From Calliopum simillimum (lineage: Eukaryota > Arthropoda > Insecta > Diptera > Lauxaniidae), in NCBI GenBank assembly GCA_951812925.1, contig OX638369.1:41597061-41661060 (forward strand): a DNA stretch of 64,000 nucleotides. Direction: 5' to 3'. The notes below the pieces were generated by a model that worked only from the letters and a program-made list of their open reading frames with translations, searched no databases and was not told the DNA's origin. The position numbers and the translations under genes were made by a program. This document shows, piece after piece, positions 47,385 to 57,839 of the stretch (position 1 is its first letter; the number at the start of each line of letters is the position of its first letter).

Positions 47385-48215
47385 AAACATTTTCGCATGC
47401 TATATTTAATGTTACTCATACGACATGTTGTACGTAAATGTTAAGTAGTACTTGCAAGGCTAGGTTTTCGAGTTGATATTGTAAGAAATAGTGTTTTATG
47501 TTAATTAAATGTAATTTAGCCTGCTACTTGTATATTCACAGAGGTAAAAAGTTCCTTGGTTTCAGCGCATATCGAATATTTATGTTGATACTACAGTTTC
47601 TGTTTAGTTTTGCAATTGGCCTTGTGTCTAATTGCTATAAAAATGTTTAAGACTTTGCGGCCATGTAACAATTTTTACATTTATAAAGAGCATTGTGTGC
47701 CTTAGTAAATAGCTAAGACAAAACAATGCTTTACAACATCGGATGAAAAAAAAATAAGTTTTGAAATAATACATTTTTTTAAATTTCTCAATTTTTCATT
47801 TTCCGCTTAATTTTTTCATCAGAAGTCTACCACATTTGCTTAAATAACCTCTATAACTAAAGTTAAGACTGCGAAAATTTAAAAAGAATTTCGCATACAA
47901 TATTTAATATTACTCATACGACCTGTAAGGCTGTTTTTTGTGCTGCTATTGTAAAAATAAGTGCTTTATGCAAATTAGGTGTAATTTAACCTTCTAACTG
48001 TATGTTCTTACATACTTTCTGCATCTTTTTTCTATCTTAGCAGAAACTTCAAATATTGTTTGATCAACATCGAAACCTTAGTTAAGGCTGCTCGCATCAA
48101 GAAACATTCTCGCATTTTATATTTAATGTTACTCATACGTCATGTTGTACGTTAATGTTAAGTATTGCTTGTAAGGATGATTTTTGTGCTGATGTTGTAA
48201 GATGTTGCCTGTTCC
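47385..48215. repeat. three diverged direct copies of a 120-150-bp unit
   Basis: 'tcgcatgctatatttaatgt' near 47393 with 'actcatacgacatg' recurs near 47890 and 48110 in decayed form, each followed by 'gctgatattgtaag'-like text. Between 46620 and 47385 no gene or repeat was recognised beyond short TTG and TCTC tracts. Confidence 0.6.
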
Positions 48216-48244
48216 TTGGTTAAAATGTTACTTTTTTGCTTTGA

Positions 48245-49170
48245 TTTCTTATTCAAATGTTCAAGTGTCAAAATGTTCAAATGCTCAAATATTTATGTAT
48301 CTTAATTTTTGGTACCTCTAGCATGAAATTTAAAGGCCTGGGAGCTATTTTTGAGGTCACAACCTAAATTTATTTTATATAGGTTTTATATACAAAAACG
48401 CTCATAACTAAAAACAACGATTTCGAGTTACCAACTTTTACGTTGGACGTATCGATATGTTCAAATGTCCAAAGCTTAAGTGTTCACTTGCCTAAATGTA
48501 CAATGTCCAAACATTCAAATGTTCAAACGTCTGAACGTGTAATTTTCCGAAAGTCCAAATTTCTAAATATACAAATAATCAGATGTTAAAATGTTTAAAT
48601 TTCCACACATTTAAATGTTCAGATGTCTATATGAAAATGTCTAAATGTTCAAATGAAAACACGTTCGAATGCTCGAATTTTTTTAAATCCAAATAGTCTC
48701 ATATTCAATTGTCCAAATGTCTAAATGGTCAATTGTTCAATTTTGAAATTTCCAAACATTCAAATGTTCAGATGTCCATGGCTACTTGTTCAAATGTCTA
48801 AATGTCCAAATATACAAGAGGCCTATTTTCCAAACGTCCAAATGTCCAAACATTTAAATATAAGACTGTCCAAACATCCAAATGTTCAAATGTTGAGATG
48901 TTCAAATTTTCACATATTCAAATATTCAAGTATTCAAATGTTCAAATGTACTCATGTCCAAACGTTTAAATTTCTACATTTTCAAATGTCCAAGTGTCCA
49001 AATGTCTCAATGTTCAAATGCCCACATGTCCAAATGTGCAAATGTTCAAATGTGCACATATTCCAATGTTCAAGAGTCCAAATATCCAAATTTTCACATA
49101 TTCAAAGTGCTCAGGTGTCGACATGTTCAAATCCTAAACATAACATCCACATGTCCAAATTTATATATAC
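48245..49170 (+). repeat. decayed array of TTCAAATG/TCCAAATG words
   Basis: Over about 900 bp the text is built almost wholly from 8-10-bp words: TTCAAATG, TCCAAATG, TCTAAATG, CATATTCAAA. The overlapping frames at 48725-49228 and 48954-49250 (rich in Cys, Pro, Asn, Val, Gln, Met) are translations of this repeat, not genes. Confidence 0.8.
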
Positions 49171-49249
49171 GTCCTATTCCACGAGAGAACGAACCAAATC
49201 TTTGGTCGAAAACCACCGGTTGCTCTAAAATTTCGGTACAGGGTATTTA

Positions 49250-50920
49250 AATCGATTTGGTTGAACATTTGTTTTTTTTTTTATTTTGGTCCAAACCAGG
49301 TTTTTTGAGCTGTTGAGCATATGAAAAATATGTCCCAATTTTTGTGTTGTTGAATTTTAAGAAATAACTAGTTTAGAAAAGTGCTCATAACTTCGGTTCC
49401 TGTGCACCAATTATGACACTTTTTTTCTGAATATTTAGAATTTAATCAGAAAAAGAGAACACGCTTGTCATATTCTGTCAAGTGAGAGCATAGAGATGTA
49501 AGATATGCCCAGCCCTTAGATCTCATTAAGAGCAGCCTTAATGAAGAAAAAATTCGATTATGAAAAAACTGGTTTTCGCATTATGTTTGAAAGTATTTTA
49601 GAACAATATATATATTAGTATATCCGTAGAATGACCGACAAAGAAATTATCGTGTTGAACTAAAATCGTAAACATTTATTTTTTTCGGGGGTAGGTACCC
49701 CTATCAAGAAACAAAAGGAACTTATCCAAATTAGCCAACTGAAATCCTTAATGGTCAAAGTAAAAGCATTTCAATTTGAGCCGGAAAAAGAAAAAAAAAG
49801 TAATTTAAGTAATTCAAGCAATTTAATGTAATTCCCTGGCATAAGCAAAGCAATTTTAGTTACGAGTATTTCAGTTATTTCGGTTAAAAGTTTTCTATTT
49901 TTTTTTTTTTTTTGAGACGAACGAGCAAAGGAGGCGTGCAATCTTTTTTCGCTGCTGCCGTTGCTGTTATTTATGTTTCATGCAACACCCACTGTGCGTG
50001 GGCGGTTGGTGGAACATCATTATTTTGCTGCGTCTGTCGTTAGGTTGGTCGGTCATTCAGGCAACAGCTGTTCAAAATGACAATTTATTTTTTCACTCAT
50101 TTTTTACATTTGAGTTTTTTGTTTTTTCTGTTTTTTTTTTCTTGCGTACTACTTTCTCATTTGTTTTTATTTCTTTCTATTTTTGTGTTGATTTTTATGT
50201 GGGTTTTACTTTTCTCTCTCTGTGTGTTCTTTGTGTGTGTTTTTTTTTTTTCTGTGTATGTGTATATATATCATGGTCAAATTAAGCGTATTTTCATTAC
50301 TCTGTTGAGTAGAAACAAATTTGTTGAACAGAAAGTTTTCGTACTTTTCATTCTTTTTTATTTCTCGCAACAAAATGTGAAAAAATGAAAACAGCAAAAC
50401 AAAAGTAATACAAATAATTTGTCAGTTTTGTTTTACATCTTTCGTTGGTGGTATGTCCTTTAATTTAAAATAATTAGCCAACATGCTGCGTTAATGTATT
50501 ACAGTGAAAGATAAATAAAAACAGAAAAAAAAAAAACGCTAAAAAATAATTGATGTTTTTTTTTTTTTTTGATATTTTGGCCACGCTTTTTTAAGATAAA
50601 ATTTATTTAGCACGTTTTTCATTTTCGCATAGTCAGCTTAATTTCTGGTAAATTGAAATGAATTGCGTTATTTTTTCGGTGAAAATAAAACAAAGGGGTA
50701 AAAGGAATTTGCTGTATAAACAATGTTTTCTTTGCAACTTTCTTTACACGAGCAAATCATAATTCAAATTCATTGAAATCATAAAAATCTGCAAAATAAT
50801 CCTGGAAGTTGTGCTTGGAGAGGAAATAGTAGTACAAACTTTATTTAACAGAGCATAGTTGATCAAAAAATTTTGGAAAATTTCTATGCGAATAAAAAAA
50901 TAGTAAAAGATATTTTTCAA
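49250..50920. other. unannotated T-rich region
   Basis: Poly-T/poly-A tracts (49900-49913, 50236-50251, 50557-50569) and TG runs (50218-50236) dominate. Frames at 49980-50388 are Phe/Val-rich from T-richness. No gene recognised. Confidence 0.45.
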
Positions 50921-50925
50921 ATGTA

Positions 50926-51765
50926 GGGTAAGGGAGTAAAATATGGACCACCAATTTTTCTTTTTTAAATAAAACTCAAAAAACATAAAAGGAAACAATT
51001 TATTTTATGTCATTCTTTATACGAAACAACTCACCTTAATTTTGATTCACTTTTAAATAAATATCTCATCAGGATAGAGACAAAAAAATTAAAAATCTGA
51101 AAATACTCAAAATGAAGATCAAAAAAAAGTGTGGTTGCATATAAAAATGTCACCTCCACATCCGGCACATTTTTCATGACTCCAAGAGCGTCAGATTACA
51201 CATTCAACCCAAAATTCGCCACGTCAACCTTCTGAGTAAAGAGTGTTACATCATATGTATTTTTCATCTTTTTTTCCTTTGTAGTTAACGAATTACAAAT
51301 AATGACCATCAAACTCGTCACAAAAACTGCAGCTGAAAAAGATGAGAAAAACATTTGTTTTTGAGGCTTTTTTCCTTGGTGGTCCATATTAGCCACAGCA
51401 CGTGCTGATGAAATAAATGGTTTTTTATCAAAAACTCTTGTGGTTAGTGAACTAATTTGTGCTCATAAATAATAAATAGTATTCACTGACTTTATATAAT
51501 TAACCATTTTTTTAAAACACGATGTCTTTAAAGAGAATTATTGATATGGTATACTCACTAGAAAAAAATTATCACTGATCTTTTTCTTAGAAAAAAACAA
51601 CTTTACAGAAACATGCAACTCCACCGAACGCTAAAATCGCACTATTATAAGCTTTTGGTATTAGCGTTAAGTTTGAACATGAAAAATGGTAAATCCTATG
51701 TATGCAGTGGAAAATATCCGTGTGGTCCATATTACCCACGTATTCCATATTTGCCTTCCTTACCC
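50926..51765. mobile_element. 840-bp TA-flanked TIR element (type A)
   Basis: Ends GGGTAAGGGAGTAAAATATG (left) and GGGTAAGGAAGGCAAATATG (right, complement). TA at 50924-50925 and 51766-51767. The phrase TATGGACCAC or its complement GTGGTCCATA occurs at both ends and internally near 51380. The minus-strand frame 51196-51396 has no recognisable transposase motif. Confidence 0.68.
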
Positions 51766-51983
51766 TATTATTTTAAAACTTAATATACGTATTTTATGTC
51801 CGATGTAGTTTGACAATATTTTGCCTAAGTTAAAAAATTGATGAATGGCCGCACAATCTTAGAAATTATACTACCACTTACATTCGATATTGGATATTTT
51901 ACATTGAACATTAAACATTGAAAATTGAACATTGAACGTTAGATACCTGCCATTGGATATGGGCATATCCGAAAAAAGGTCAA

Positions 51984-52980
51984 CCAAGACAAAAATTATA
52001 AAGTTGCCGTAACAGCCCACTAAATAACTAAAGGTTTTTAATATGCTTCCTAAGGGATCATTCCCCATTCCGAGTTTCCTAAAAATTGGTGCACTGGCAG
52101 CTACATAACAAATTTCATAAAAATCGATCCAGTGGTTGAGCTGCATTAGCAAATTTTTACCGTGAGATGGGGTGCCAAGAAAATATTTTACTTTTGTGTG
52201 CACTGCACTTCTTTACAACCTTTTCCACAAATAAACAAGCGAATATAATGAGTTTAAGTTAGTTGGAAAGGGGTTGCACCAATTTTCATTAGCCTATGTA
52301 TATATTAGGGTGGGCCGATTTGAAAAGTGATCTCGGCTACCCCCTATGTGAAAGTTCATTCAATTCTATGAATATTTGCTTAAGGAACTATACCTCTGCG
52401 TTCAACTTTAGTTCGGCGCATTTTTGATCGAAAATTGTACCTTTCATAAATATTTTTTTTTATTTTCATACTAAGTTTTAAAAATTTTTATAAAGACAAA
52501 AGTAATGTCATTGTATGATTTGGCTGGTATTCTGTCAGTAATCAATTAAATTGGGTTCTGTTTACATAAAAAGTTTACTTGAAAATGTGGAATTGATGCT
52601 ATATATTTAAAAAATGATACGGGTCAAATAGCCGATTATTATGACCGACTTTCAAAATAAACGATTCATATTTTTGGATGAATTTTTTCAAACAAAACAC
52701 CAAGCTAGGCTGAAAGTTCATTCAATTCTATGAATATTTGCCCAAGGAACAATACCTCTACGTTCAACTCTAGTTCAGCGCATTTTCAATTGAAAATTAA
52801 TTTAATTTAATTAATGTAAAATGTTATATCGTTTTCTTTTCTCGAGATAATGTTACACTTTTTCTGCCCCGTATGAAGACTGTCAAAATTTAATTTTCTT
52901 TTCTAAAAATTGTTGCCCTCTGAGCAGGCAAAAGTGTAACATTTTTACACTTTTTTCAATAGATTTTCGAACTTTGATTT
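51984..52980. repeat. mixed repeat fragments
   Basis: 51984-52260 resembles the family-2 repeat ('atttcataaaaatcgatccagtgg' in part). From 52305 a TTAGGGTGGGCCGATTT repeat begins, in which an 85-bp block ('aaagttcattcaattctatg', 52350) recurs at 52712. A small TGTTACACTTTTTCTGCC / GGCAAAAGTGTAACA inverted repeat lies at 52850-52943. Confidence 0.55.
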
Positions 52981-52993
52981 TTATTTGGTTTTT

Positions 52994-53790
52994 TATACCC
53001 TACACCCAGGGTATATTCACTTTGTCCTTCCGTTTGAAAAGCAAAGAAAGAGGAGTGGCAGATATAGAAAAGAATATATATTCTTGATCAGCGTCACCTC
53101 CTGAGTCGATATAGCCATGTCCGTCTGTCTGGCTGGCTGGGTGGCTGTGTGTGGAAATAGATTTTTTGCAAAAACTAAGCAAGATAATTCAATGAAATTT
53201 AGTGCACAGCCTTCGTCGTCAAAATTAGCTCGGGGGATTGAAAATAGTCAAAATCGGTCAACGGACACGCCTACTGCCCATACAAAAAATATATTCGAAA
53301 TCCTACTTTTGGATTATTTTTCACGATAATGCAACCAAAATACACATAAATACTACGAATTGTAAGCGCAAGATCTGAGAAAAAACAGGGCGAATTTGAA
53401 CGAGAGGGTGTGGCACCTCTCAAATAAGCAAAAGCTTCAAAATGCTAAACTAAAAGTGTTTTTTGAGATAATCGAACAAAATTTTACTCAGACACTGAAA
53501 ATTACAAAATTATAAACGCATGCTTTAAGCAAAAACTAAATAAAATCGGACAAGAGGGCGTGGCTCCTCCCATATAAGCAAAAGGTTTAAAATGCTATGC
53601 TAAAAACAGTTTTTGAGATAATCCAACCAAATTTCACTCAAATACTAAGAACTATAAATTCAAACTCTGAGAAAAAACTGGGTGAATTCGGACAAGAGGG
53701 CGTGGCACCTCCCATATAAGCAAAATTTTCAAAATACTGCTGTGTAGGGTATTCAATGTTTGGCCAGGCCAAAAGTAACACTCTTACTAG
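52994..53790 (+). mobile_element. DINE-1-like Helentron (HINE), copy 3
   Basis: Same architecture as the copies at 33-35 kb: TATACCCTACACCCAGGGTA start, short GTCT/CTGG tract (53120-53150), three tandem units (near 53408, 53556 and 53700), GTGTAGGGTATT, stem-loop TTTGGCCAGGCCAAA and terminal CTAG at 53787-53790 followed by T. More diverged than copies 1 and 2 are from each other. Confidence 0.82.
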
Positions 53791-53876
53791 TTTTATTTAC
53801 AAACATTCAATTTAATTCAAATTTATGAAATTAAATAAGGTCATTTGCCCCCCCCCCTCCTCTTCCCTTAAAAAAT

Positions 53877-55648
53877 ATGAAAGTGGGGATTTCTCTAAAA
53901 CGTATCCATAGGAGAAAAATAAAATTTCTTCGCAACTTGCGAGTCATTTTACACAAAAATAAAATAAAACGGAACCCACTTCATCGCTACAAACTAAAAA
54001 TAATGAAATCGTGGAAAGTTGCTCATGGTAAAAGCTATAACGACGAACGAAAAATCACAGATGACTACGACGAAGGCAACAGCACCAAGGATTTACGGAC
54101 TACCAAAGATTCATAAAGAAGACACACCACTCAGGCCTATTTGCTCATCCGTCATTTCTCCATCATATAATTTGTGCAAATACTTAGTTAAGATTTTAAA
54201 AAATATTACTTAAGATTCAATGTACAATGTAAGAGATGCAGTAGACTTTAAAAACAGACTAAATGACAACTATATATATGACGACGAGATTATGGTCTCA
54301 TTTGACATAGTATCTTTATTCCCTAGTAAGGAAACTGATGCTATTGTGGTATAGTTTTTCAATGTGGTATGGTCGCATATCTCCGAATTAGGAAAGAACC
54401 TGCGAACGTCACTTCTTTTATCGTAACAGAAAATATGAAAAACCAGGGATGTGTTGCTGTCATGCACCAAACAAAATTTTTCCGGTGTCAGTTGAACGAA
54501 ACTTAAGTCACGTGTGGTTGATTTTTTTTTCCGGATGTTTTGCAAAAAAATTTTGTTAATCAAAAGTTGCTTTTTGGTGAAGTTTTATTTATATTCAATA
54601 AAGGTAAGTGCTAAGTATTGCGAAATAAGTGTTTAACTGTGTAAATTCACAAAATATCCCATTTTATTTTTAGAATTTTTTAATTTCTAAAAATTTTCCA
54701 GTGTGGTATAGTAGGGATTCGCTAAAGTGGTATATGAATATTTCTTGTTTTTCTTAACATTATTTGATTGCTGTTTATTTTTTTATAAAAACTATGAGTT
54801 TGAGAACCAATGTAAATGTTATTATGAACTTATTTCATACCTTTCAAACTTTATATTTGGTTGTATGGTTAAGTATACCACATTACCCACATTACCAGCC
54901 CACTTTACAAGTACTGATCAGTATATATACCACATTGTGCCACCATATATACCACATTATCTCCCAACTTTTTGAAAACAGCTTTTTTGACTTTTTTCAG
55001 ATTTTGCTCAATAACTTTTTTTAATGAACATGCACACATTTTATTAAAATATATTCTTTAGCCAATACTTCAATGATTAGCATAAACAAATTTGGCTGAA
55101 ATCGATTTAATGGTTCTCTTTCAAATTCCACCTAAACATTAGCTATACCACAATAGCATCAGTTCCCCTATACCAGTAGATTTTACTATCAAAATTATAG
55201 AAGAAAAATGAACTTTAATAGAAAAACACACGTTAATGACAAAAAAAAAACTATTTATGAAAGCAGTAGAATTTTGTATAAAGGACAGTAGGTTTTTTAA
55301 ATATGACGAAAAGACTTTTCATAGTTAAAAGGAATGCCAATGGGCTCACCAGCATCACGAGTTGTTGCTGATATAGTTATAGAAGAATTACTGGACAAAT
55401 CACTAGAATCACTTGACGTAAAACCGAGATTTATGACAAAATATGTGGATGACTTATTCGCGATAATAAGGTATGACAAAATTGACGAAACTTTGACTAA
55501 ACTAAATACATTTCATAGACGAATTAAGTTTACGATTGAAAAAGTGAAAAATGTAGACGCGTTATTAGTAAGAAGGCTTAACATGATTAAAATTGACTGG
55601 TTTCAGAAACCTTTAGCATCTGGACGATTAATAAATTTCCACTCGTAA
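53877..55648 (+). pseudogene. Penelope-like reverse transcriptase, broken
   Basis: Pieces in order: a short lysine-rich frame from 53877; RT finger motif GLPKIHK at 54097-54117, followed by PLRPICSSVISPSYNL; an in-frame TAA near 54212; motif A as SFDIVSLFPS near 54298-54326; then the 840-bp insertion; then continuation in the expected frame from 55171 to a TGA at 55207-55209; motif B PMGSPASRVVADI from 55337; motif C YVDD at 55442-55453, intact. The family copies RNA by target-primed synthesis and is telomerase-related. At least two stops, a frame break near 54050 and the insertion show it is inactive. Confidence 0.87.
54329..55168. mobile_element. 840-bp TA-flanked TIR element (type B) inside the RT
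   Basis: The left end GGAAACTGATGCTATTGTGG is mirrored at the right, AGTTCCCC being the outermost bases. TA at 54327-54328 and 55169-55170. Dropping the insert and one TA restores the RT reading frame across the join, which fixes the boundaries. The word TGTGGTATA or its complement occurs about eight times, at both ends and inside (54343, 54363, 54701, 54728, 54865-54960). No transposase. Confidence 0.82.
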
Positions 55649-55691
55649 CCCACCAGACAAAACGGATAGCCAACCAAAAATATTTAAAAGC

Positions 55692-56300
55692 TTGACCCAT
55701 ATACCAGGCTATTCTGAAAAATTCGGAAAATTTGACTTTTACAATAAAGAAAAATATAGGATATCAAATAAAACGGACAACACTTTAAAACAATTATTTA
55801 GTTACACAAAATGCAAAATTGACAAAATTAACAAATCGAGTTTGATATATCAAATATCGTGCTTAGCCCCTCCTGACGGATCCAACGTATGCAAAAAAGT
55901 ATATGTTGGAACAACTAAGACAAAATTACGGACCAGATTATCAAGACATAAATCGGACTATAAGGCGAGAGATAAGCCACTTGAACAAAAAACCGCACTT
56001 GCAGCCCACTTTACGAAAAGTGGACACTCTCCCAATTTTGATGACATTAGAATACTTCAACAAGAACAAAATTACGCGCGAAGATATACACTCGAAATGT
56101 TACATATTATAAACACACCAACACGTCATCGACTCAATTACAAAACAGACACTGACAACTGCGCTCACATATACAGACAAATAATAAAACAACTCAAAAA
56201 AACAAAAAAACAGAAATTGAGACAGCTGATCAGGGCAAACAGAAAAAGGAACAAAACATTGGACAACAGAAAGGCTGACAAAACAGTGCAATATTTTTAA
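55692..56300 (+). pseudogene. GIY-YIG endonuclease domain of the Penelope-like element
   Basis: A 202-codon open piece. Residues about 51-135 form the GIY-YIG nuclease: LIYQISC (52-57), CKKVYVGTTKTKLRTRLSRH (67-86) with the conserved Arg, HFTKSGH (106-112) and the catalytic Glu in RYTLEMLHI (135). The two Cys (57, 67) and His residues fit the Cys/His variant typical of Penelope-like elements, where the domain nicks target DNA for priming. The C-terminal 60 residues are Lys/Arg/Gln-rich. The domain looks intact, but it is cut off from a working RT by a frame change before 55692, so it is a remnant. Confidence 0.87.
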
Positions 56301-56446
56301 ACTTTTTTGTTGTTCAATGTGTGTCTTTTTTTTTTTTTTTTTTTGTCAAAATTAAGTTTTTAAGTTTTTAATATTTTTTATTTTTGTAAGGTTTCTTTAT
56401 AATTTTATTATATTTTGAATTTGTTCGTAATTGAGTTCTGTATTTT

Positions 56447-56637
56447 CCCAGTGTGCCAGATGGTTCATATCTCCGCTTTTTTACCCGTTACGGATCCGTT
56501 ACTGATCCGTTTGCGGGAGAAATTCCAAAAAAAAAAAAACGATTCGCTTTTTTTTTGGGAATCTCTCCCGCCAAGGGATCAGTAACGGATCCGTAACGGA
56601 TAAGAAAACGAAGATTTGAACCGTCTGGCACACTGGG
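56447..56637. mobile_element. palindromic MITE, copy 2 (inside the Penelope-like 3' region)
   Basis: CCCAGTGTGCCAGATGGTTC at the left and its near complement ending CACTGGG at the right, with the inner GATCCGTTTGCGGGAGA palindrome. Same family as 23658-23834. TTT flanks both sides but may be chance. Confidence 0.8.
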
Positions 56638-56650
56638 TTTGTACTTTTTA

Positions 56651-56690
56651 GTCCCTGAAGATGACTTCCAAAGGAAGTCGAAATATTGGA
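56651..56690 (+). ncRNA. hammerhead-like motif of the Penelope-like element
   Basis: CCCTGAAGAT is followed by a perfect 7-bp stem GACTTCC/GGAAGTC with an AAA loop, then CGAAATATTGG. Penelope-like elements are known to carry small type I hammerhead ribozymes with a CUGAUGA-stem-GAAA core. Here the first box reads CTGAAGA, so self-cleavage is doubtful. Confidence 0.45.
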
Positions 56691-56783
56691 ATAGTTTAAT
56701 AAAAATTAAAAACAACAAATGTTTTTAATTTAATTAGACCTCGAGCCCGAAAAGTTATTAAGTATTAAATAAATAAGGTCATT

Positions 56784-57835
56784 ACATCAATATATACAAA
56801 AATTTTATAGTAGAAATCAGATCACATTTTTGCTGTAAGCTAGTGTTATCTATTGAGATTTCTATGCTTTTCGAAATTTTTCACATTTTCATTTTCAATA
56901 GTCTGTGGACTGCATTGCCTATTTTTACGAGTTATGGCAAAAACAATTCTCTAAAAATTTTACCACACGTTTGATTAGCCAATACCTTTTATACTCTCTA
57001 ACATTTTTCCAATAAACTTATTTCATACTCCAGCGATCGTTTGTTAGATTTATGATTTTAAATGTTAAAATTTTTTTAAATCACTACGTCTTCTCTTCCA
57101 AAAGCAAATAACTAAAAAAATACAACATATGAACTCGTAACTTTTTTCAATTTCATTTAAGTGCGTCAAATTAATGCGGAAACTTTTTGTAGACTTTTTT
57201 TAATGCATTTTAAATTTATTTATTTATTTTGAAATCTCTCTACGTAGGCAGCTAACCTTTTTGATATTCGAATGTGTGCCATTTTTATCTCTCAGTCAGC
57301 AAAAGTTACAAAATGAGTTGATGTACAAAAACTCATCAAAAAGATTTATTTCCTCTTTTTTTAATAGAATTTGAATAAAAAAAAAAAAAAAAACAAACAA
57401 ACCAAGTTACTTAATATTCCAACCGTGTTGCTTTGATCATCAATAACACGTTAACATATCTAAGCCAGTATGTTTGATAGATGCACGTACCTATAGATAT
57501 TCGTACGAATGAGAGAACCGTACGTAACCCACACATCACACAGCATGGAGTATTGTGTGTGATTGCAATTGTGAGTTAAGGTCCTTTCCGAAAATGTACG
57601 TATGTAGGTAGATAGAAGATTGTTTTTCCCCAAAAGTCTCTTTGTAAAAGTTTTTTGTTTCATTTTTTGTATTGTTTTTTCTGCGTTTTTTTTTTTTTTT
57701 TTCTCATCAATTTTTATTTAACATTTTTACCTACAGGGTGTGTTTGAAATTTAGATTAGTTTAGGCACTTATCTTAGATTATAACTAGAATTGTTGAAAA
57801 AGCCGGGTGTCTCAAAAAATGAAGAAAAATATTGA
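56784..57835. other. unannotated AT-rich region
   Basis: Poly-A (57379-57393) and poly-T (57687-57702) runs; no gene or repeat family recognised. Confidence 0.45.
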
Positions 57836-57839
57836 TACG

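Larger units (their letters stand above)
53846..56770 (+). mobile_element. Penelope-like retroelement with 13-bp target duplication
   Basis: AAATAAGGTCATT directly repeats at 53833-53845 and 56771-56783, bounding the insertion. Inside are RT motifs (53877-55648), a GIY-YIG endonuclease (55692-56300) and a 3' region with a hammerhead-like motif (56651-56690). Two other elements have landed in it: a TA-flanked element in the RT (54329-55168) and a palindromic MITE after the coding region (56447-56637). Without those it is about 1.9 kb, shorter than full Penelope-like elements, so the 5' part is missing. Confidence 0.87.

Noticed and set aside
48725..49250. Long overlapping frames rich in Cys, Pro, Val, Gln and Met
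   Set aside because: They translate the TTCAAATG/TCCAAATG word array in different phases.
53877..54116. Lysine-rich frame as a separate gene
   Set aside because: It lies inside the bounded Penelope-like insertion, directly before its RT, and is best read as a frameshifted N-terminal piece.
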